From an uncultured Mucilaginibacter sp. (GTDB lineage Bacteria > Bacteroidota > Bacteroidia > Sphingobacteriales > Sphingobacteriaceae): 64,000 bases of DNA. Shown here one piece after another: positions 25,500 through 34,826 of the stretch. The notes beneath the pieces are model-generated. The model had not been told where the DNA came from and did no database searches. It was given only the letters and a program-made list of their open reading frames with translations. The stretch is taken from positions 1 through 64,000 of the forward strand of contig CAJYJH010000093.1 of NCBI GenBank assembly GCA_913775265.1. Direction: 5' to 3'. How positions within the stretch are numbered: position 1 is the stretch's first letter; each line of letters starts with the position of its first letter. The position numbers were made by a program, and so were the translations under genes.

Positions 25500-26019
25500 A
25501 GTAGAAAATGTAAACCACGCGCCTGTCGAGTTTTCGGCGGCTTTACTTAATAAGTTTGCTGATTTGGTAAGCCGATATCCTGAGGGCCGACAAAAATCGG
25601 CCTTGCTGCCTGTACTTCACGAAACGCAGGCAGAGTTAGGTTGGCTGAGTGTACCTGCGATGGATAAAGTAGCTGCTTACCTTAAAATTGAGCCTATTGA
25701 GGTTTATGAGGTAGCCAGTTTTTATACCATGTACTTTTTACGCCCACAGGGTAAGTATATGCTGGAGGTTTGCCGTACCGGTCCTTGCTGCCTGGTAGGT
25801 GCCGAAAAGATTATGGATCATATTGAGCAGAAGCTCGGCGTTAAAGAAGGCGACGTTACGGCTGACGGGTTGTTTAGCTGGCGTGGGGTAGAATGTCTGG
25901 CCGCTTGTGGTTTTGGCCCGGTGTTGCAGATTGGCCCTGAGTACACGTTTTACGAGAACCTGACCACCGAGTTGGTTGATAAGTTGATTAGTGATTTAAA
26001 AGCAAAGGCTAATAACTAA
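25492..26019 (+). CDS. nuoE: NADH-quinone oxidoreductase subunit E
   Basis: 175 residues with a thioredoxin-like [2Fe-2S] domain. Cluster N1a ligands appear as CRTGPC (C-x4-C) and CLAAC (C-x3-C), preceded by the helical segment KIEPIEVYEVASFYTMYF. The cysteine spacing is the family standard. It assists NuoF in the NADH dehydrogenase module. It overlaps nuoD by 8 bases and nuoF by 1 base (TAATG). Confidence 0.96.
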   Translation: MLRVENVNHAPVEFSAALLNKFADLVSRYPEGRQKSALLPVLHETQAELGWLSVPAMDKVAAYLKIEPIEVYEVASFYTMYFLRPQGKYMLEVCRTGPCCLVGAEKIMDHIEQKLGVKEGDVTADGLFSWRGVECLAACGFGPVLQIGPEYTFYENLTTELVDKLISDLKAKANN

Positions 26020-27380
26020 TGGGACGCAAATTATTACTCGAACATATTAACGTACCCGGCATCAATACCTTTGATGTTTACCGTTCAAAAGGTGGTTATG
26101 CCGCAGTTGAAAAAGCCCTTAAAACCCTTACCCCTGATGAGGTAGTAGAAGAGGTTAAAAAGTCGGGCTTGCGTGGCCGAGGTGGAGCAGGTTTCCCTAC
26201 CGGTATGAAGTGGAGCTTTTTGGCTAAGCCCGAAGGCGTGCCACGTTACCTGGTGTGCAACGCCGACGAGTCTGAACCCGGTACGTTTAAAGACCGTTAT
26301 TTGATGACACACATCCCTCATTTGTTAATTGAGGGAATGATTATAGCCAGTTTTGCGTTAGGCGCTAAAACTTCGTACATCTATGTACGTGGCGAAATGA
26401 TGCCGCAAATCCGCATTCTGGAAAAAGCCATTGCCGAAGCCCGCAACGCAGGCTTTTTAGGCAAGAACATATTAGGCACCGGTTATGACCTGGAGTTGTA
26501 TGTACAGCCGGGCGGTGGTGCTTACATCTGTGGCGAAGAAACTGCGTTAATTGAATCGTTGGAAGGCAAGCGGGGTAATCCACGTATTAAACCGCCATTC
26601 CCGGCTATCGCCGGTTTGTATGGCTGCCCGACGGTAGTTAATAACGTAGAATCTATTGCTGCTACGGTGCCTATCATTCGCGATGGTGGCGATGAGTATG
26701 CTAAAATTGGTATCGGTCGTAGTACCGGTACTAAATTAATCTCTGCCTCTGGAAACTTAAACAAGCCTGGTGTATACGAAATTGAGTTAGGTGTACCTGT
26801 TGAGGAATTTATCTATTCGGATGAATACTGTGGCGGCATTGCCAACGGTAAGCGCCTGAAAGCCGTAGTGGCAGGTGGTTCGTCGGTGCCTATATTGCCG
26901 GCTAATCTGATCCTGAAAACGATCAATAACGAGTCGCGCTTAATGAGTTACGAGTCATTGTCTGACGGTGGTTTTGCTACCGGATCGATGATGGGTTCGG
27001 GCGGTTTTATTGCTTTTGATGAAGACCAGTGTATTGTGCGCAACACCTGGAACTTTGCCCGCTTTTATCATCACGAAAGCTGCGGACAGTGTTCTCCGTG
27101 TCGTGAGGGTACCGGCTGGATGGAAAAAGTGTTGCACCGTTTAGAACATGGGCACGGCAAATTAAGTGATATGGATTTGCTGGTGGATGTTTCTAAAAAA
27201 ATAGAAGGCAATACCATCTGCCCGTTGGGAGATGCGGCAGCCTGGCCGGTAGCCAGTGCTATACGCCATTTCCGCGATGAGTTTGAATGGCATGTGACCA
27301 ACCCGACTGAGGCCGTGAGCCGTAACTTCGGATTAGCACATTACGCAGATCCGTTGAGCAAACCAGAAGAGGTAGCTTAA
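26019..27380 (+). CDS. nuoF: NADH-quinone oxidoreductase subunit F (NADH/FMN-binding)
   Basis: 453 residues. [16 protein letters not shown] is the NADH/FMN-binding glycine loop, [14 protein letters not shown] the FMN loop, and [12 protein letters not shown] with a later Cys (NTICPLGD) the [4Fe-4S] N3 ligands. The subunit oxidises NADH on the cytoplasmic side. It is the last nuo gene before an inserted gamma-glutamylcyclotransferase-like gene, 38 bases downstream. Confidence 0.97.
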   Translation: MGRKLLLEHINVPGINTFDVYRSKGGYAAVEKALKTLTPDEVVEEVKKSGLRGRGGAGFPTGMKWSFLAKPEGVPRYLVCNADESEPGTFKDRYLMTHIPHLLIEGMIIASFALGAKTSYIYVRGEMMPQIRILEKAIAEARNAGFLGKNILGTGYDLELYVQPGGGAYICGEETALIESLEGKRGNPRIKPPFPAIAGLYGCPTVVNNVESIAATVPIIRDGGDEYAKIGIGRSTGTKLISASGNLNKPGVYEIELGVPVEEFIYSDEYCGGIANGKRLKAVVAGGSSVPILPANLILKTINNESRLMSYESLSDGGFATGSMMGSGGFIAFDEDQCIVRNTWNFARFYHHESCGQCSPCREGTGWMEKVLHRLEHGHGKLSDMDLLVDVSKKIEGNTICPLGDAAAWPVASAIRHFRDEFEWHVTNPTEAVSRNFGLAHYADPLSKPEEVA

Positions 27381-27418
27381 CATCAACACGCTGTTGGGCG
27401 AAAGCACGGAAGCAAAAG

Positions 27419-27814
27419 ATGGAATACCTGTTTGTTTACGGCACATTGCTTAGCCATTTCAACAACGAGGCAGTTGGTCCGGTATCGGAACTGATGCAAT
27501 ACGTGGGGAAAGGCAAACTGAAGGGGAGGATATTTGATTTAGGCGCTTATCCTGCATTGATAACCTCGGCAAACGAGAAACATGATGTGCAGGGAGAGGT
27601 ATACCAATTAGCATTAACCGAAAAGGTTTTTGCAGCACTTGATGAATACGAAGGAGATGAATACCACCGGGAGTTGATTAAAGTGCAGTTGAAAGGTGGA
27701 GAAGAGATCAAATGCTGGGTATATGTTTATAAGCCCGAGTTTGATAAAGATGTTATACAGATTATAGGCGGAGATTATCTGGCTTATATCAGAAATAAGG
27801 CTAATAATGGTTAA
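27419..27814 (+). CDS. gamma-glutamylcyclotransferase-like (AIG2/GGCT fold) protein inside the nuo operon
   Basis: 131 residues. It opens with the fold's marker VYGTLL (substrate-binding turn), followed by YVGKGKLKGRIFDLGAYPAL. The acidic catalytic region lies in ALDEYEGDEYHRELIKV, where the Glu of LDEYEG matches the GGCT catalytic position. Family members cyclise gamma-glutamyl peptides to 5-oxoproline, or act on gamma-glutamylamines; here the substrate is unknown. It lies between nuoF (38 bases) and nuoG (8-base overlap) in the same direction, so it must be co-transcribed. It is not a subunit of complex I. Confidence 0.85.
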   Translation: MEYLFVYGTLLSHFNNEAVGPVSELMQYVGKGKLKGRIFDLGAYPALITSANEKHDVQGEVYQLALTEKVFAALDEYEGDEYHRELIKVQLKGGEEIKCWVYVYKPEFDKDVIQIIGGDYLAYIRNKANNG

Positions 27815-28808
27815 AGTAACTATTGACGGAATTAGTATTGATGTCGAACCTGGTACCAGTATTTTAAATGCTGCCCGGCAAATAGGAGGCGATATTGTAC
27901 CGCCTGCTATGTGCTACTATTCCAAACTGGAGGGCAGTGGTGGTAAATGCCGTACTTGTTTGGTAAAGGTGAGCAAAGGTTCTGAAAAAGACCCGCGCCC
28001 TATGCCTAAACTGGTAGCATCATGCCGTACCACGGTGATGGACGGGATGGAAGTGCAAAACATTACCTCGCCCGAGGTAGTTGAAGCACGTAAAGGCGTG
28101 GTAGAAATGCTGTTGATTAACCACCCGTTGGACTGCCCTGTTTGCGATCAGGCCGGCGAGTGCCACCTGCAGGATTTGGGCTTTGAACATGGTGCTGCCA
28201 AAACCCGCTACGAATTTGACCGCCGTACGTTTGAGCGCATCGACATTGGTGATAAAATACAACTGCACATGAACCGTTGTATTTTGTGCTACCGTTGCGT
28301 ATTTACGGCCGATCAGATAACCAATCAGCGTGTGCATGGCGTTTTAAACCGCGGTGATCATGCCGAGATTTCGACTTACATTCATAAAGCTGTTGATAAT
28401 GACTTTTCGGGTAACGTAATAGACGTTTGTCCGGTAGGAGCATTAACCGACAAAACTTTCCGATTTAAGAACCGCGTATGGTTTACTAAGCCAGTTGAAG
28501 CGCATCGCAATTGCGATCACGAAAAATGCAATGGCAAGGTTACACTTTGGTATAAAGGTGAGGATGTGTTGCGCGTAACTGCGCGCAAAGACCAATATGG
28601 TGAGGTGGAAGAGTTTATCTGTAACACCTGCCGTTTTGATAAAAAGAAAACCAGCGATTGGGTAATTGAAGGTCCGCGTAAGGTATCTAACCAATCGGTA
28701 ATCAGCTCTAACCACTACGATACTTTGCATCCACTACCGGTGGTGAAAACCAACCCGGTATTGCAGGAAGCTAATAAAGAACAATTTGAACGGGAGACAA
28801 GACTGTAA
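27807..28808 (+). CDS. nuoG: NADH-quinone oxidoreductase subunit G, short form
   Basis: 333 residues against 700-900 in E. coli or Thermus. The N-terminal ferredoxin part is intact: CYYSKLEGSGGKCRTC plus a later Cys for [2Fe-2S] N1b, HPLDCPVCDQAGEC for N5 with its His ligand, and CILCYRC with CPVGAL for N4. A remnant of the next domain holds CDHEKC and CNTC, but not the usual C-x2-C-x3-C spacing of cluster N7, so N7 is probably absent. The molybdopterin-like domain is missing; the reading frame ends cleanly, so this is a natural short form and not a pseudogene. Confidence 0.93.
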   Translation: MVKVTIDGISIDVEPGTSILNAARQIGGDIVPPAMCYYSKLEGSGGKCRTCLVKVSKGSEKDPRPMPKLVASCRTTVMDGMEVQNITSPEVVEARKGVVEMLLINHPLDCPVCDQAGECHLQDLGFEHGAAKTRYEFDRRTFERIDIGDKIQLHMNRCILCYRCVFTADQITNQRVHGVLNRGDHAEISTYIHKAVDNDFSGNVIDVCPVGALTDKTFRFKNRVWFTKPVEAHRNCDHEKCNGKVTLWYKGEDVLRVTARKDQYGEVEEFICNTCRFDKKKTSDWVIEGPRKVSNQSVISSNHYDTLHPLPVVKTNPVLQEANKEQFERETRL

Positions 28809-29848
28809 TGCAACTAACTGATTTAATCATAAAACTGGTACTGGTATTAGTCATTTTTGCCATCAGTTTGGTAGTAGCGATGTACTCTACTTACGCCGAG
28901 CGTAAAGTGGCTGCATTTCTGCAGGATAGGGTAGGCCCGAACCGGGCAGGGCCATTTGGTATATTACAGCCTTTGGCTGATGGTGCCAAAATGTTTATGA
29001 AAGAGGAGATTATCCCAACGCGTGCAAGCGGCTTTCTGTTTGTTGTTGGTCCGTCACTCGCCATCATGACGGCATGTATTGGTTCTGCTGTTATCCCCTG
29101 GGGGCCGCAGATGCAAATTGGCTCACGCATAATTGATTTACAGGTTACCGATATCAACGTAGGTATATTATACATCTTTGGCGTAGTATCATTAGGTGTA
29201 TATGGTATCATGATTGGCGGCTGGGCATCTAACAATAAATACTCTTTGTTAGGAGCTATCCGCGCAGCATCACAAAGCATCAGCTACGAAATTTCAATGG
29301 GCTTGTCCATTATCGCCTTATTAATGCTTACCGGTACATTAAGCTTGAAAGAAATTGCCGAGCAGCAGCATGGTTTACACTGGAATGTATGGTATCAGCC
29401 GCTGGGCTTTTTAATATTTATGATATGTGCTTTTGCCGAAACCAACCGTAGTCCGTTCGATTTACCGGAATGTGAAACTGAGTTGGTAGGCGGTTATCAT
29501 ACCGAATACTCATCCATGAAATTGGGCTTTTACCTATTTGCCGAGTACATCAATATGTTTGTATCATCGGCTGTGATGGCTACGCTTTACTGGGGAGGAT
29601 ATAATTACCCGGGGATGGATTGGGTGGCTGCCCATGTTGGCCCAACCATCGCGCCGATTGTTGGTGTGATAGTACTATTCGCCAAGATATTTGCCTTCAT
29701 TTTCTTTTTTATGTGGGTGCGTTGGACTATCCCGCGTTTCCGTTATGACCAGCTGATGCACCTGGGCTGGAAAAAGTTAATACCACTGGCTATTGCCAAC
29801 ATTGTATTAACCGGTGTAATTGCTACTTTAATTAAACACTTTGCTTAA
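28808..29848 (+). CDS. nuoH: NADH-quinone oxidoreductase subunit H
   Basis: 346 residues and about eight membrane spans. Signatures include YAERKVAAFLQDRVGPNRAG, QPLADGAKMFMKEE and the loop AETNRSPFDLPECETELVGG, which carries the charged residues of the quinone channel entrance. It joins the membrane arm to the NuoB/NuoD/NuoI arm. It overlaps nuoG by 1 base. Confidence 0.97.
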   Translation: MQLTDLIIKLVLVLVIFAISLVVAMYSTYAERKVAAFLQDRVGPNRAGPFGILQPLADGAKMFMKEEIIPTRASGFLFVVGPSLAIMTACIGSAVIPWGPQMQIGSRIIDLQVTDINVGILYIFGVVSLGVYGIMIGGWASNNKYSLLGAIRAASQSISYEISMGLSIIALLMLTGTLSLKEIAEQQHGLHWNVWYQPLGFLIFMICAFAETNRSPFDLPECETELVGGYHTEYSSMKLGFYLFAEYINMFVSSAVMATLYWGGYNYPGMDWVAAHVGPTIAPIVGVIVLFAKIFAFIFFFMWVRWTIPRFRYDQLMHLGWKKLIPLAIANIVLTGVIATLIKHFA

Positions 29849-29855
29849 CCTTGAT

Positions 29856-30353
29856 ATGGAACCATTAAGTAACAAGCGAAAACTGATAGAAGTTAAACCT
29901 CTTAATTTTTGGGAACGTGCCTACCTGCCTGCTATAGCTCAAGGCTTGAGCATCACCATGAAGCACTTTTTCAAGAAAGATGTGACCATACGTTATCCTG
30001 AGCAAAAGCGTGAGTTTTCTGAAAACTTCCGTGGTTTGCATTCATTGAAACGCGATGAGCAGGGACGCGAGCGTTGTACGGCCTGTGGCTTGTGCGCTTT
30101 ATCTTGCCCGGCTGAGGCTATCACCATGATAGCCGGCGAACGCCAGGAAGGTGAGGAAAACCTGTACCGCGAAGAAAAATATGCTGCCGTATATGAAATT
30201 AATATGCTGCGCTGCATTTTTTGCGGTTTGTGCGAAGAAGCCTGTCCTAAAGAAGCGATTTACCTGGATGGCGACATCGTACCAACCGACTTTACGCGCA
30301 AAGACTTTATTTATGGTAAAGACAAATTAGTTGAGCCGCCTTTAAACCAATAA
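29856..30353 (+). CDS. nuoI: NADH-quinone oxidoreductase subunit I
   Basis: 165 residues from ATG 29856; an in-frame TTG at 29841 inside the end of nuoH is an alternative. Two ferredoxin motifs, CTACGLCALSCPAEAI and CIFCGLCEEACPKEAI, bind [4Fe-4S] clusters N6a and N6b. An amphipathic N-terminal helix (GLSITMKHFF) rests on the membrane. A terminator-like hairpin follows the gene. Confidence 0.95.
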   Translation: MEPLSNKRKLIEVKPLNFWERAYLPAIAQGLSITMKHFFKKDVTIRYPEQKREFSENFRGLHSLKRDEQGRERCTACGLCALSCPAEAITMIAGERQEGEENLYREEKYAAVYEINMLRCIFCGLCEEACPKEAIYLDGDIVPTDFTRKDFIYGKDKLVEPPLNQ

Positions 30354-30360
30354 AAAGAAT

Positions 30361-30404
30361 ATACCTTTACCGGCACTAACCAATTGGCCGTTAAAGGTAT
30401 TTTT
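30361..30404 (+). terminator. terminator-like hairpin between nuoI and nuoJ
   Basis: ATACCTTTA-C-CGGC pairs with GCCG-T-TAAAGGTAT: 13 base pairs with one mismatch around a 12-base loop, followed by TTTTT. It starts 8 bases past the nuoI stop and ends 14 bases before the nuoJ ATG. As nuoJ-N follow in the same direction, it may act as a leaky terminator or an mRNA 3'-end stabiliser. Confidence 0.65.
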
Positions 30405-30417
30405 GTTTCAAAGCCTT

Positions 30418-30924
30418 ATGAGCATATTTTACTTTATTGCATTTCTTTCCATCCTGTTTTCGCTGCTGGTTATATTTGCTAAAAACCCGGTGCATAGTGT
30501 ATTGTACCTCATTATTACCTTTTTTACATTCACCATTCATTATATTTTACTAAACGCGCAGTTTCTAGCTATTGTAAACTTTATTGTTTACATGGGGGCC
30601 ATCCTGGTACTGTTCCTGTTCGTGATGATGATGCTCAACCTGAATAAGGATGCTGAGCCTACCAAAAGCATTTATGTAAAAATGATTGGGGTTATTGGCG
30701 GTGGCTCATTGCTGGTCACACTGGTAGCGGCACTTAAAGGCTTAGCTAAATCGCAACCGGTAGTATTACAGAATGTAAATTTAGGATCTGTACAAAACTT
30801 AGGTAAAGTGCTGTTCAGCGAGTTTTTGTTGCCCTTCGAAGTATCGTCTATTCTTTTACTATCTGCCATGGTGGGCGCTGTATTGCTGGCCACTCGCGAT
30901 AATAAACCTAAAGTTACCGTCTAA
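30418..30924 (+). CDS. nuoJ: NADH-quinone oxidoreductase subunit J
   Basis: 168 residues from ATG 30418; a TTG at 30403 overlaps the upstream hairpin and is less likely. Five hydrophobic spans are visible, with the conserved NPVHSVLYLI segment and IVNFIVYMGAILVLFLFVMM, the third span that holds the pi-bulge in known structures. Membrane-arm subunit. nuoK begins at the next base after its stop. Confidence 0.94.
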   Translation: MSIFYFIAFLSILFSLLVIFAKNPVHSVLYLIITFFTFTIHYILLNAQFLAIVNFIVYMGAILVLFLFVMMMLNLNKDAEPTKSIYVKMIGVIGGGSLLVTLVAALKGLAKSQPVVLQNVNLGSVQNLGKVLFSEFLLPFEVSSILLLSAMVGAVLLATRDNKPKVTV

Positions 30925-31254
30925 ATGGAAAGTTTAACCCAAGCCATCAAGATTGTTCCGCTTAACCATTATATCCTGTTAAGCGCTATCATATTTTCAA
31001 TTGGTGTAATCGGCGTGCTCATTCGCCGTAACGCCATTGTGGTATTTATGTCGGTGGAACTGATGCTGAATGCCGTTAACCTGTTGCTAACCGTTTTTTC
31101 GGTTTATAGCAACGATCCTAACGGGCAGGTGTTCGTATTCTTTATTATGGCGCTGGCCGCTGCCGAAATTGCTATCGGCCTGGCCATCATCGTGATGATA
31201 CACCGCAATACCAACTCTATCGACGTAGATATTTTAAACAGACTGAAATGGTAA
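30925..31254 (+). CDS. nuoK: NADH-quinone oxidoreductase subunit K
   Basis: 109 residues and three spans. Conserved membrane Glu residues appear in VFMSVELMLNAVNL and MALAAAEIAIGLAI; both are needed for proton movement. After its stop, TAATGGC/GCCATTA (31252-31270) could form a 7-bp hairpin in the 117-base gap before nuoL, without a T-run. Confidence 0.96.
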   Translation: MESLTQAIKIVPLNHYILLSAIIFSIGVIGVLIRRNAIVVFMSVELMLNAVNLLLTVFSVYSNDPNGQVFVFFIMALAAAEIAIGLAIIVMIHRNTNSIDVDILNRLKW

Positions 31255-31371
31255 TGGCACACGGCCATTAAACATTTCAACAGCAATTACAGAAAACTTA
31301 TAATAAACCCGGCAGCCATAAATCGATTCATCGCAATTAATAACTAACTGCCGAATACTATAAACACAATT

Positions 31372-33273
31372 ATGGATAAATACATCTGGCTTATTCCTTT
31401 ATTACCTCTGGTAGGTTTTATCATAAACGGATTAGGCCGTAATGCTTTACCTAAAAGCCTGATTGGCGGCATAGCCAGTTTAGCGGTTTTAATTCCCTTT
31501 TTAATAAGCGTAGGCGTTTTTATGGAAGTAAAAACAGCCGAGCATATCACCAAAACTTATTTTGAGTGGATCAGGGTCGGCGATGTAAATATTCCATTTT
31601 CGTTTCTGGTAGACAGGTTGAGTTCTATCATGTTGCTCATTATTACCGGTATCGGGTTTTTAATTCACCTGTACTCCATCGGTTACATGAGCCATGATAA
31701 AGGCTTCGGTAAGTTCTTCGCTTATCTAAACTTGTTTGTGTTCTTCATGCTGTTGCTGGTTATGGGAGCTAACTACGTCATTATGTTTATAGGTTGGGAA
31801 GGCGTTGGTTTATGCTCTTACTTGTTAATCGGTTTCTGGTTTACCAACCCGAGCTATGCCGATGCTGCCAAGAAAGCGTTTGTGATGAACCGCATTGGTG
31901 ATTTAGGTTTTTTGATCGGTGTATTTATCATCATTAAAACCTTTGGTAGCGTTACTTATGCTGAGGTGTTCGCTAAAGCGGCTGGCATGCACACTGGTGA
32001 TACTACCCTGGTACTGATTACGCTATTGCTATTTGTAGGTGCTACCGGTAAATCAGCGCAAATACCTTTGTTTACCTGGCTGCCCGACGCTATGGCCGGT
32101 CCTACGCCTGTGTCGGCCCTCATACACGCAGCTACCATGGTTACCGCCGGTATATACATGATTGCCCGGTCCAACATCTTATTTACGCTGTCGCCGTTAA
32201 CACAGCACGTAATTGCCATTGTAGGTATTGCTACCATACTGTTGGCCGCACTGATTGCACTTACTCAAACTGATATTAAAAAGGTACTGGCTTACTCCAC
32301 CGTATCGCAGTTAGGCTATATGTTTTTGGGTTTAGGCGTTGGTGCTTACACCGGTGCATTTTTCCATGTGTTAACTCATGCCTTTTTTAAAGCGCTTTTA
32401 TTCTTGGGAGCTGGTTCGGTTATCCACGCGGTAAGCGGCGAACAAAATATGCGCTCAATGGGAGGGCTGAAAGGTAAATTGCCGGTAACGTTTATTACCA
32501 TGTTGATTGGTACACTGGCTATATCGGGTATCCCACCTTTTGCAGGCTTCTTCTCTAAAGACGAAATTTTAGCTCATACTTATATACACAGCCCTATACT
32601 GTATGTTTTGGGTGTGTTAGGTGCTATGTTTACCTCGTTCTATATGTTCAGGTTAATGTTCCTGACTTTCTGGGGCAAATTCAGAGGTACGCACGAGCAG
32701 GAGCACCACCTGCACGAGTCGCCTCCAAGCATGACGATTCCGCTTATTGTTTTAGCGGTACTATCGACCATAGGCGGTTTTATGGGTGTGCCCGAAGCAT
32801 TAGGCGGTCATCACTGGCTGGAGCAGTGGCTCGAACCGGTATTAAGTCCTTCGGCTGCGCACACCGGTAAAATGTTTATTGCCCGAAACACCGAGTTGAT
32901 GTTGATGGGCCTATCAGTAGGTGGTGCAGTATTAGCATTAATTTATGCTTATGTAAAATATGTATCTAAAGCCGAAGTGCCGTTAGCTGATAATGAAGAG
33001 CGCCCGGCCTTAGAAAAACTTTCTTTCAATAAATTTTATATCGACGAAGTTTATGACGCCATCATCCGTCGTCCATTAGATGCATTATCTGTTTTCTTTT
33101 ACAAAGTGGTTGACAAGTTGGGTATAGACGGTATTGTGAATGGTGTCGCGCAAAGCCCTATTGAGGCAGGCCGTGGTTTACGCCTGCTGCAAACCGGTAA
33201 TGTTGGTTTTTATTTGTTGATGATGGTTATCGGCATTATTGCCGTACTACTCTATAGTTTAATAAAATTTTAG
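31372..33273 (+). CDS. nuoL: NADH-quinone oxidoreductase subunit L
   Basis: 633 residues, an antiporter-like subunit with about 16 spans. GWEGVGLCSYLLIGFW has the conserved Glu, TGKSAQIPLFTWLPDAMAG the broken-helix Lys, and ALIHAATMVTAGIYM follows. A C-terminal amphipathic helix region (FNKFYIDEVYDAIIRRP) leads to a last span, matching the lateral helix of complex I. It pumps protons at the far end of the membrane arm. Confidence 0.97.
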   Translation: MDKYIWLIPLLPLVGFIINGLGRNALPKSLIGGIASLAVLIPFLISVGVFMEVKTAEHITKTYFEWIRVGDVNIPFSFLVDRLSSIMLLIITGIGFLIHLYSIGYMSHDKGFGKFFAYLNLFVFFMLLLVMGANYVIMFIGWEGVGLCSYLLIGFWFTNPSYADAAKKAFVMNRIGDLGFLIGVFIIIKTFGSVTYAEVFAKAAGMHTGDTTLVLITLLLFVGATGKSAQIPLFTWLPDAMAGPTPVSALIHAATMVTAGIYMIARSNILFTLSPLTQHVIAIVGIATILLAALIALTQTDIKKVLAYSTVSQLGYMFLGLGVGAYTGAFFHVLTHAFFKALLFLGAGSVIHAVSGEQNMRSMGGLKGKLPVTFITMLIGTLAISGIPPFAGFFSKDEILAHTYIHSPILYVLGVLGAMFTSFYMFRLMFLTFWGKFRGTHEQEHHLHESPPSMTIPLIVLAVLSTIGGFMGVPEALGGHHWLEQWLEPVLSPSAAHTGKMFIARNTELMLMGLSVGGAVLALIYAYVKYVSKAEVPLADNEERPALEKLSFNKFYIDEVYDAIIRRPLDALSVFFYKVVDKLGIDGIVNGVAQSPIEAGRGLRLLQTGNVGFYLLMMVIGIIAVLLYSLIKF

Positions 33274-33295
33274 TTAAGCGTTTACTGCATATACC

Positions 33296-34768
33296 ATGAC
33301 GGTTAGTTTTCTACTTTTTTTACCCTTACTGGCAGCCTTGGCGCTTTTGTTTATTAAAAGCAATGCTGTAAAAAATATTGCCTTACTATTCTCGCTGGTC
33401 GAACTTGCTTTGGGCATTTACATGCTTACGCAGTATAACCCTCAAGGTGGCTTGCAATTTACTACCGAAGCGGCTTGGATGCCCAAATTGGGTATTTACT
33501 TTACGGCAGCTATTGATGGTATTAACATCATACCAATCATCTTATCTGTACTGCTTGTGCCTATCATTATTGCTACTACCTTTAAACACGAGTATAAAAA
33601 TGCTTCTGTATTTTATGCACTCATCCTGTTTATGCAGTTCGGCTTGTTGTTGGTGTTTACAGCGTTGGATGGTTTCTTATTTTATGTTGGATGGGAGGTT
33701 GCATTAATACCGATTTACTTTATATGTGGTATGTGGGGCGGCGAAAACCGGGTTAAAGTAACACTTAAGTTTTTCATCTACACTTTTGCAGGTTCGCTGT
33801 TTATGCTGCTGGCATTAATCTATCTGTACCTGCAAACTCCTGAGCGTACGTTTGATATCTTTAAATTTTACGCGCTTAATTTAACCACTACACAGCAGTC
33901 ATGGGTATTTGGAGGCTTTTTGCTGGCATTTGCCATCAAGATGCCCATATTCCCGTTGCATACATGGCAACCTGATACCTACACCGAGGCTCCGGCTGCG
34001 GGCAGTATGCTGCTATCAGGTATCATGCTTAAAATGGGTATTTACGGTGCCATCCGCTGGATGATCCCGGTAGCACCTGTTGCTTTTTACGAATGGCAAA
34101 ATAACCCGCTTTGGTTGGCTATCATTGGTATTGTTTATGCATCAATCATCGCTTTCAGGCAAACAGATGGTAAACGACTGATTGCTTACTCTTCTATCGC
34201 ACACGTTGGTTTGATTGCCGCCGGCTTACTCGCCTGGAATACACAAGGCCTGCAAGGTGCCATGATCCAGATGCTGAACCACGGTATCGAAGTGGTAGGC
34301 TTATTCTTTATCTGGGATATTATCAGCCGTCAGTTAAAGACAAGAGATATCGGCCAATTAGGTGGCATCTCTAAAGTTGCGCCGCAATTTGCCACGGTAT
34401 TTTTAATCATTGTATTAGGGTCGGTAGCCTTACCGCTCACTAATAGTTTTGTAGGGGAGTTTTTGTTGCTCAACGGAGTTTATCGCTACAACATGTGGAT
34501 GGGTATTGTTGCCGGGTTAACCATTATATTGGGTGCTGTATATATGCTGCGCATGTACAAAAATGTAATGCAGGGCGAAACCAACGCTGTTACTACACTA
34601 TTTACAGACATCACACTGAGCGAAAAACTGATATTAGGTATCGTCTGTGCCTTCATCATCATCATTGGCGTTTATCCTAAACCGGTACTGGATTTGACTG
34701 AACCATCGGTAACCATGCTGATGAATACGGTTAACCAGAAAATACAAGCTGCGTTACTGCATAAATAA
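33296..34768 (+). CDS. nuoM: NADH-quinone oxidoreductase subunit M
   Basis: 490 residues and about 14 spans. FYVGWEVALIPIYFICGMWG carries the conserved Glu; AIKMPIFPLHTWQPDTYTEAP holds the Lys of the discontinuous helix; QMLNHGIEVVGLFF follows with the conserved His. It is the middle antiporter-like proton pump. The gap to nuoL is 22 bases. Confidence 0.97.
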   Translation: MTVSFLLFLPLLAALALLFIKSNAVKNIALLFSLVELALGIYMLTQYNPQGGLQFTTEAAWMPKLGIYFTAAIDGINIIPIILSVLLVPIIIATTFKHEYKNASVFYALILFMQFGLLLVFTALDGFLFYVGWEVALIPIYFICGMWGGENRVKVTLKFFIYTFAGSLFMLLALIYLYLQTPERTFDIFKFYALNLTTTQQSWVFGGFLLAFAIKMPIFPLHTWQPDTYTEAPAAGSMLLSGIMLKMGIYGAIRWMIPVAPVAFYEWQNNPLWLAIIGIVYASIIAFRQTDGKRLIAYSSIAHVGLIAAGLLAWNTQGLQGAMIQMLNHGIEVVGLFFIWDIISRQLKTRDIGQLGGISKVAPQFATVFLIIVLGSVALPLTNSFVGEFLLLNGVYRYNMWMGIVAGLTIILGAVYMLRMYKNVMQGETNAVTTLFTDITLSEKLILGIVCAFIIIIGVYPKPVLDLTEPSVTMLMNTVNQKIQAALLHK

Positions 34769-34826
34769 CAGCCGGTGTATAACCGCTATCAATAAATTAA
34801 AAAGAGAAAAGACTTTAAGATATACG

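Noticed and set aside
27807..28808. nuoG as a truncated pseudogene
   Set aside because: The stop is directly followed by nuoH in a TAATG overlap, all N1b/N4/N5 ligands are intact, and short NuoG is usual in this phylum.
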